Below, in pieces: positions 5,590 to 10,287 of a DNA stretch of 10,287 nucleotides (positions are counted from its first letter, which is position 1; each line of letters begins with the position of its first letter). Made by a program: the position numbers and the translations under genes. Origin of the DNA: Desulfobacterales bacterium (GTDB taxonomy: Bacteria > Desulfobacterota > Desulfobacteria > Desulfobacterales > JAFDCJ01); NCBI GenBank assembly GCA_020345785.1, contig CP070771.1:749380-759666 (forward strand). The letters are read 5' to 3'. Below the pieces are notes generated by a model. It worked only from the letters and a program-made list of their open reading frames with translations, did not search any database and was not told the origin of the DNA.

Positions 5590-8082
5590 TCAGTCCGCCG
5601 GTGCCGGTAAATTAATTTCCGTCAGAAGTACACCGATTACTGAAATTATGGTAAAAACAAAAGCCCGCCATATGCCGTTGACGGTGATCTCGGACATTGC
5701 GATGGGATTACCGGGGCTGAAGCCGGCTGTAATCATAGCGCTGAACACGCCGACCGCCGTCCCGCACAAGGCAGCCCCTATGACGCGCTGCCGTATGGCG
5801 GCGCCACCGGCGCCTAGAGTGACGACCGACCCGCATATCATGGGTACCGCAAGCGCCAACCCCCAGATCTGTTTCAGATCCGGCAGGCTGCCGGACTGAT
5901 GGAAGTAAAAATAATCAACCATGACAAATAGCGCCGTTGCCGCAATCGCACACAGCGCAACATGCCAGTAGCGAGGCTGCCTGGCAGCCCTTATCTCACT
6001 GCGCCGGCGCATGCGGTATCGAATGGTCAGCGGCCAATTATAAAACAGGTTAAATATTTTATGCTCCAGCAATGCGCCTCTTTCCCCGAAAACAGGGACG
6101 ACATGCACGGCCTCAGTGGCCCAGTGACCAGCCATGAACCGTGCCAGAGCCGGATAGCGATACGTCATCTGGATCGGAAAGGCCAGATACCCGATGTATT
6201 TGAAAAATCCCAGAAACACCGCAATATTGTAATCCTTGAAATTTTTCTCCCGGATGACCAGGTACAGGACATAGAGACCTCGCACCAGCGAACCCGGTGA
6301 GATCGGCACCACCTGAAAAAATGCGATGATTCCCACACCGATGGCGTAGGCCTGAGTGCGCGGCATCTGGGGGTGGGTGACAACGTAAATAATCGCCAAC
6401 AGCAACGAGACAACCTGGGTCACCGGCAGGGTGCAGACGTGCACAGCCAGGCTTTTCAAATATTTCTGAATGTAAGGCTCTTTTATTTTTGAGAGGATCA
6501 CGGCGGCATCTTCATCGTTCAGCAGGTGTTCTTCTTTGCCTTCGCTGACCATATCCCGCAGCCACTGTTCGCGCAGTTCGTTGTTGAAATACAGGCGAAC
6601 CGGCCGCAATAGATAATAACTTAGCCTTTCTTTGGCATATGGCCAGTCCGTTAGAATTCTGTGAAGGCCGGCGGGAAGCAGTGACAGTGGCCAGTGAAAT
6701 GCAGCGCGCCAGATTTGGTCGGCTGTTTTCAAGGCGTTCTGGTCATTTAATCGGCCGTCGCGATGCCAGCCGATCAACTTTTCGATAAATTTGGCGCGGA
6801 TCGATCGCCGTAAATATCGCCTTTGGGTCAACATTTTCCGGTAGTGAGTCCGCCAGAAGGGCTGCCCCCAGATGCGCCTGAAAAAGCGGCCGATGAATGG
6901 TATCAGCCCGAGGGCACCGAACAGCAGCGTCAACAGGGTATTGTTTGACAAATGATTGCGACATGAATCGTTGATGAAATTTCTAACTTTCCAGCCGACG
7001 ATCGCACTTTTGAGCATTGTGGCCCACAGCTGCGAACTGTAAAGCAGGCGCACATGGTTATGGGTGAGATCCGGAATTGAATTGCGATATACCTGCTCCA
7101 TGGATTCAAGCTCTATGAGCATATCCTGCATACCGTCGAACTCGCTCCGGTGGACCTCAATATATCGCTTTAGTCTGCCGATATCGCCCCGGTCGAACTG
7201 AACCAAGCTGCCGCGCAGCAGTCCGGTGATAATCAGCTTAAAATCACCGGGACTCATGGGTAAAAAGGGCAAAAGCGCCAGGCCCGCCCGGAAATCCACA
7301 GCCGTCAATCCGGCGGCCGGCGATTCTTCCGCATCGTTTCGTTTAAGGCAATTTGGCTGGCTTTTCCAAGTCGACCACTCGTATTGTCTGGCGAATTCAT
7401 GTGCACCCATCTGATGCAGGAGTTCGACAAATTGATGCATAAATTCAAACTTCGCACGGTATTCCGGTGAGCCCAATTTCTCACGATCAACTTGTTTGCC
7501 TTTCATCCAGCGTTTCAGGGTATCCAGATTGTCGTCTACTTCCAGATGCCAGGTTCGGCCTGCCACCCATTCACTCAGTTCACCGCAGCTGCCCAGCGTT
7601 TCATCAACAAAAGTTGCATAAATATCCACCACGGCCGTTTCGCGGCCGAAGGCAATTTTAGCACCGCGTCGGATGAATTTTTGCCACAAGGCACCGGCCC
7701 TGGCAGCCGCCGGGTTGACCTGAAGTTGAAAAGGTCCCTGAAAACCGATCCAGTAAAGCGCATTGCGAAACAGGCGAGAGAAACCGGAGGGCGGAATTAA
7801 AATCTTTGCTGCGTATATCCCTCCGACCTGAAGATGATCGATCGGGCCTTCTTCAGTTTTTATTTCCAGCACTTTAACCCGGTACACCTGCCCGGCAAAT
7901 CCACCGCCGACAAAATCTTCCACCACCAAGCGAACTTTGGCCCGGTTGGCTTTTTCGACACCCGTCACCCGGTATTCCAATTCGGTGCCCGCTTCATAGC
8001 GCTCAAACCGCATAGGCCGATGCAAGGCCATGGTTTGAAATTTTTCTTCCAGGTTCCGATAAACCCTGACAGCGTCGTCCAT
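5590..8082 (-). CDS. Membrane protein with protein-kinase-like N-terminal domain, unknown function
   Basis: I do not recognise this 830-residue protein as a named family. The N-terminal half resembles a protein-kinase or aminoglycoside-phosphotransferase fold. It has a GxGxxGxV loop (GGGFAGQV, 59-66), an AAK motif with Lys93 where VAIK is expected, a hinge-like segment ELSEWVAGRTW (168-178), a helix FVELLHQMGAH (218-228), a KSQPN segment with Asn244, and VDF with Asp263 where DFG is expected. Five residues before Asn244, where HRD has its Asp, there is Trp239; no clear catalytic Asp is seen. The C-terminal half has about seven to nine hydrophobic membrane segments (roughly 382-400, 545-569, 578-597, 600-611, 618-640, 706-727, 738-757, 766-788, 803-824). 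The PISPGSLVRG segment (593-602) faintly recalls MprF/YbhN-type flippases. The ATG has AAGGA six bases upstream. It is monocistronic; coding is certain, function is inference. Confidence 0.9.
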   Translation of the reverse strand: MDDAVRVYRNLEEKFQTMALHRPMRFERYEAGTELEYRVTGVEKANRAKVRLVVEDFVGGGFAGQVYRVKVLEIKTEEGPIDHLQVGGIYAAKILIPPSGFSRLFRNALYWIGFQGPFQLQVNPAAARAGALWQKFIRRGAKIAFGRETAVVDIYATFVDETLGSCGELSEWVAGRTWHLEVDDNLDTLKRWMKGKQVDREKLGSPEYRAKFEFMHQFVELLHQMGAHEFARQYEWSTWKSQPNCLKRNDAEESPAAGLTAVDFRAGLALLPFLPMSPGDFKLIITGLLRGSLVQFDRGDIGRLKRYIEVHRSEFDGMQDMLIELESMEQVYRNSIPDLTHNHVRLLYSSQLWATMLKSAIVGWKVRNFINDSCRNHLSNNTLLTLLFGALGLIPFIGRFFRRIWGQPFWRTHYRKMLTQRRYLRRSIRAKFIEKLIGWHRDGRLNDQNALKTADQIWRAAFHWPLSLLPAGLHRILTDWPYAKERLSYYLLRPVRLYFNNELREQWLRDMVSEGKEEHLLNDEDAAVILSKIKEPYIQKYLKSLAVHVCTLPVTQVVSLLLAIIYVVTHPQMPRTQAYAIGVGIIAFFQVVPISPGSLVRGLYVLYLVIREKNFKDYNIAVFLGFFKYIGYLAFPIQMTYRYPALARFMAGHWATEAVHVVPVFGERGALLEHKIFNLFYNWPLTIRYRMRRRSEIRAARQPRYWHVALCAIAATALFVMVDYFYFHQSGSLPDLKQIWGLALAVPMICGSVVTLGAGGAAIRQRVIGAALCGTAVGVFSAMITAGFSPGNPIAMSEITVNGIWRAFVFTIISVIGVLLTEINLPAPAD

Positions 8083-8106
8083 TAATATCCTTTCAAATTT
8101 GTAGGT

Positions 8107-8477
8107 TTATGAGGTTCAGGGTTCAGGGTTCAAAGTTGACGGATTCGTAAAAAGGCCTAAAGCTCCCTCTCCCTTGACTCGTGAGGGTTGGGGTGAGGGT
8201 GTATTAAACGGAAATTCAATCATTTGTATCCCCCTCCCCTTAATCCCCTCCCACCAGGTAGGGGAAATCTGACTTTTTACAAATTTATCAAAGTTTCAGG
8301 ATTTAAGGTTTTTATCTATCAAATACTTTGTGGATTGGGACCCGGATGAGGGGTAAAGCCGCGGTACCCTGATAGCGTTACATCTTGTGTGCTTTCATTA
8401 TAGAGCTAAACTGTAAAACAATAACCCTGAACCCAGAACTTCTGAACCCTGAACCTCTCGGCTCTGAACCTCATAAT
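8107..8477. repeat. Nested inverted-repeat structure, possibly MITE-like
   Basis: The outer left arm at 8107-8138 is built of GGTTCAGGGTTCA units after TTATGA. The right arm at about 8422-8477 carries the complement (TGAACCCTGAACC, then TGAACCTCATAA). Inside, ATTCGTAAAAAG (8143-8154) pairs with CTTTTTACAAAT (8273-8284) with one mismatch. Between these lie CCCTCTCCC/GAGGGTTGGGGTGAGGG and TCCCCTCCC/AGGGGA hairpin-forming segments. No transposase gene is present. Confidence 0.5.
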
Positions 8478-8612
8478 AACATAAATATAAGATTTTTATT
8501 AGAAATAATTGCAATAGGCCGGCTATCTAAACGTGAGGCCAGGGCCCCGTTATTTGAAGAAGCACCTGACTGATTTTGGGAAAATTACCTCCTTAATGAA
8601 AACCATGAAAAT

Positions 8613-8838
8613 ATCAAGCACCAAAAAGCAAATCTCAAACAAATCTCAATGACCCAAATTCAAAAATCGACTCGACTGAGCTCGTCGCTGACCAAAAAAA
8701 TGATCCATCTCTCATTGCGCCCAACGGCATCATCCCCGGCCCACTATGGGTTACGAAGCGGTGCGCTACAAATTTGGCGAATGTTTTGGTCATTGAATAT
8801 TGAGATTTGAGATTTATTTGTAATTTGGTGCTTGAGAT
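8613..8838. repeat. Inverted repeat of AATCTCAAGCACCAAA type
   Basis: The left arm (about 8613-8664) and the right arm (8783-8838), read in reverse complement, share the ordered words TCAAGCACCAAA, CAAATCTCAA, AAATCTCAAT and AATGACC, with small insertions. About 118 bases of unrelated sequence separate the arms, so the region could fold into a long imperfect hairpin or be a small non-autonomous element. Confidence 0.55.
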
Positions 8839-8877
8839 TTGAGATTTTATTATCTTATTTTGACATATTGGCTCTTG

Positions 8878-8905
8878 TTGACATCTCGGTTTTTTCTGTT
8901 ATAGG
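8878..8905 (+). promoter_or_regulatory. Sigma-70-type promoter for the GlsB-like gene
   Basis: A perfect TTGACA (8878-8883) is followed after 16 bases by TATAGG (8900-8905), four of six matches to TATAAT. The start codon is 33 bases beyond the -10 box, leaving a short leader with a strong ribosome-binding site. A second TTGACA at 8860-8865 has no matching -10 box. Confidence 0.5.
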
Positions 8906-8938
8906 CTGATTCACCATAAAGATTGAAAGGAGCATAAT

Positions 8939-9187
8939 ATGGGCCTTCTCTCGTGGCTCGTCTTGGGTTTGGTGGTGGGTATCATCGCTAAGTTTTTGAT
9001 GCCGGGCAAAGATCCGGGAGGATTTGTCATCACCATTATTCTGGGTATCGCCGGTGCTTTTCTCGGGGGATTTATCGGTTCCAAAATCGGCTTCGGTACT
9101 GTCAGCGGATTTGATCTGCGCAGTTTACTGATAGCGGTCAGCGGTGCAATAATTCTGCTGGTGATATACCGCGCCGCTAAAAAATAA
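8939..9187 (+). CDS. GlsB/YeaQ/YmgE family small membrane protein
   Basis: An 82-residue, very hydrophobic protein with three predicted membrane helices (about 4-19, 28-50 and 61-78), the usual length and layout of the GlsB/YeaQ/YmgE family, often called transglycosylase-associated proteins. Family hallmarks seen are the first helix running into GIIAKFLMPGKDPGG (14-28) and the glycine-rich second helix ILGIAGAFLGGFIGSKIG (35-52). The biochemical role is not established; members are often induced by stress or in stationary phase, which is family knowledge and not shown here. AAAGGAG lies six bases before the ATG and a promoter with a perfect TTGACA lies just upstream, so it is probably a well-expressed single-gene unit. 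A hairpin follows the stop codon. Confidence 0.93.
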   Translation: MGLLSWLVLGLVVGIIAKFLMPGKDPGGFVITIILGIAGAFLGGFIGSKIGFGTVSGFDLRSLLIAVSGAIILLVIYRAAKK

Positions 9188-9195
9188 TTCGTTTT

Positions 9196-9227
9196 CATCC
9201 GGAAATGCCCCTTTTTATTTTCGGATG
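9196..9227 (+). terminator. Stem-loop after the GlsB-like gene
   Basis: CATCCGGAAA (9196-9205) pairs with TTTTCGGATG (9218-9227) over ten base pairs including one G-T pair, with a 12-base loop. It starts nine bases after the stop codon. No T-run follows on the plus strand, so termination efficiency is uncertain. Confidence 0.45.
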
Positions 9228-9373
9228 GGCACTAATCAAAAAAATGAAATCCCCTCCCGCTCCGCAGGAAAGGATCTAACTCCATTCATAAGCCATCGGC
9301 TATGGCGGTGAGAACTGAAAGGGTTTTACCTTTGCCATGTCATTTATGCAACTACGGGGTAAAGCCGGATCCT

Positions 9374-10287
9374 TCACTGTTGGACTTCAACAAAAGCGGT
9401 TTTCGCGAAAAAGCAATACGGACACTCCTCCGGCGGCTCATCATCGTAATGCACATATCCGCAAATCCGGCAGCGCCAGGCAGTTTTGCCTTCCAGTTGA
9501 GCCGGATCCTCTTCCCGATGAATCGGCAATTCCTCCAAAGGCGGCATGACCGGCTGATAGACGTTCATGGCATAACCGGATACGATGTAGCGCTGGATCT
9601 CGCTGGTGCCCTCGTAAATTCTGAAAAGCCGTGCGTCCCGCAAAAGCTTTTCTATCGGAAACATTTTGGTATAGCCATAGCCGCCGAATATTTGCAGCGC
9701 CTCATTGGCGACTTCCAGCGCTGCTTCGGTGGAGTAGAATTTTGCAATCGAGGCTGAAATTGTGGGGTCCAAGCCGTTGTCGGCTTCCCAGGCGGATTTC
9801 CACACCAGCAGCCGGGAAGTTTCCACCTTTTGATACATTTCCGCGATTTTGTGCTGAATAGCCTGGAAATTGGCGATTTTGGTGCCGAAAGCCCGCCGCT
9901 TTTTGGCATAATCGATCGCATATTCCATGGCGGAACGGGCGGTGCCGATTGCAAAGGCGCCAATGGCCGGCCGGGTTCGCGCAAAGGTTTGCATGGCCAG
10001 CAAAAAGCCTTCACCCGGCGGCGCTAAAATATTATCCCCGGGAACTCTGACGTCCTTAAAATTCAGGCCGACCGTGTTGGAGCCGCGTTGGCCAAGTTTC
10101 GGTATTTTCCGACCAATGGAAACCCCTTCCCAGCCTTTTTCCACCAGAAAGGCACACACCCCTTTATGCTGGGAATCCGGATCCACAGTGGCAAATATCG
10201 ATATGTAGTCGGCAATACCGCCGTTGGTAATCCAGTACTTGGTGCCGTTTAAAATATAGTCCTCACCGTCCCTTTCAGCCCGGCAGC
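9374..10287 (-). CDS. Acyl-CoA dehydrogenase with C-terminal rubredoxin-like domain (5' end outside window)
   Basis: The frame stays open to the right edge, so the N-terminus is missing; 303 residues are visible. The first residues read as the middle beta domain (LNGTKYWITNGG, then the RGSNT region). The C-terminal helical domain follows, with QIFGGYGYTKMFPIEK and then RIYEGTSEIQR, whose Glu is the catalytic base in medium-chain-type dehydrogenases. The enzyme should oxidise an acyl-CoA to the enoyl-CoA with FAD. The last 34 residues carry CRICGY and CPYC, two CxxC pairs spaced as in rubredoxin-like or rubrerythrin C-terminal domains, which bind one iron. This suggests electrons may leave through an attached iron site rather than only through ETF; that is inference. 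A GTG at 10186 is internal, not the start. The substrate chain length is unknown. Confidence 0.93.
   Translation of the reverse strand, partial: CRAERDGEDYILNGTKYWITNGGIADYISIFATVDPDSQHKGVCAFLVEKGWEGVSIGRKIPKLGQRGSNTVGLNFKDVRVPGDNILAPPGEGFLLAMQTFARTRPAIGAFAIGTARSAMEYAIDYAKKRRAFGTKIANFQAIQHKIAEMYQKVETSRLLVWKSAWEADNGLDPTISASIAKFYSTEAALEVANEALQIFGGYGYTKMFPIEKLLRDARLFRIYEGTSEIQRYIVSGYAMNVYQPVMPPLEELPIHREEDPAQLEGKTAWRCRICGYVHYDDEPPEECPYCFFAKTAFVEVQQ

Larger units (their letters stand above)
8083..8938. other. Long intergenic region rich in inverted repeats
   Basis: These 856 bases between divergent genes hold no credible gene. They contain an inverted GGTTCAGGGTT/AACCCTGAACC pair (about 8107-8138 and 8422-8477), an inner palindromic C/G-rich part (8143-8284), a middle stretch at 8320-8400 with no recognisable feature, a second inverted repeat (8613-8838) and, at the right end, the promoter of the GlsB-type gene. 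A 62-codon open frame at 8385-8573 runs through the AACCCTGAAC repeats and is not counted as a gene. Confidence 0.6.

Noticed and set aside
5962..6300. Open frame of 112 codons antisense to the 830-codon gene
   Set aside because: It lies wholly opposite a gene with good domain and membrane-segment evidence and shows no features of its own.
8338..8385. GGGTAAAGCCGCGG-like segment resembling part of a c-di-GMP riboswitch
   Set aside because: Only the short AAAGCC word is similar; the required stems and tetraloop cannot be found around it, and it does not lead into a gene at suitable distance.
8385..8573. Open frame of 62 codons on the plus strand
   Set aside because: It runs through AACCCTGAACC repeats, has no ribosome-binding site and gives a low-complexity product rich in NPE and LNP words.
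8585..8594. Perfect Shine-Dalgarno-like AAGGAGGTAA on the minus strand
   Set aside because: No start codon at suitable spacing opens a frame of meaningful length; it lies in non-coding spacer.
10184..10186. GTG as the start of the acyl-CoA dehydrogenase
   Set aside because: The frame continues upstream with conserved dehydrogenase sequence (LNGTKYWITNGG), so this GTG is an internal valine codon.

Overview
The window looks like chromosomal DNA of an anaerobic acyl-CoA-degrading bacterium, most likely a Desulfobacterota (former Deltaproteobacteria) member. This rests on gene content: a fused ADP-forming acyl-CoA synthetase, an acyl-CoA dehydrogenase with a C-terminal rubredoxin-like domain, and long spacers filled with degenerate short-period repeats. 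That taxonomic assignment is inference; there is no rRNA or tRNA gene here to confirm it.

Layout. Positions 1-121 hold repeat-like spacer. A minus-strand block follows, in transcription order: a SixA-like histidine phosphatase (3500-3961), an enoyl-CoA hydratase (2682-3449) and, after a 418-base repeat-rich spacer, an ADP-forming acyl-CoA synthetase (122-2263). A divergent spacer of about 300 bases (3962-4268), with palindromes and an inverted repeat, separates this block from a plus-strand DHH/DHHA1 phosphoesterase (4269-5165). A second repeat-rich spacer (5166-5589) lies between that gene and a convergent minus-strand gene for an 830-residue membrane protein with a protein-kinase-like N-terminal half (5590-8082). 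The longest spacer (8083-8938) carries at least two inverted-repeat structures and a good sigma-70-type promoter for a small GlsB/YeaQ-type membrane protein (8939-9187). The right end is a minus-strand acyl-CoA dehydrogenase (9374 to beyond 10287) whose N-terminus lies outside the window.

Three proteins fit one pathway: the dehydrogenase makes enoyl-CoA, the hydratase hydrates it, and the synthetase interconverts an acyl-CoA with the free acid while making or using ATP. They do not form one operon, and their substrates cannot be read from sequence. The most unusual items are the 830-residue kinase-like membrane protein, in which a glycine-rich loop, a lysine, a hinge-like segment, an Asn and a DF-type Asp are visible but the usual catalytic Asp is not; the rubredoxin-fused dehydrogenase; the SixA-like protein with QHG in place of RHG; and the modular repeat family, including a 29-base segment found exactly twice and partly a third time in separate spacers.
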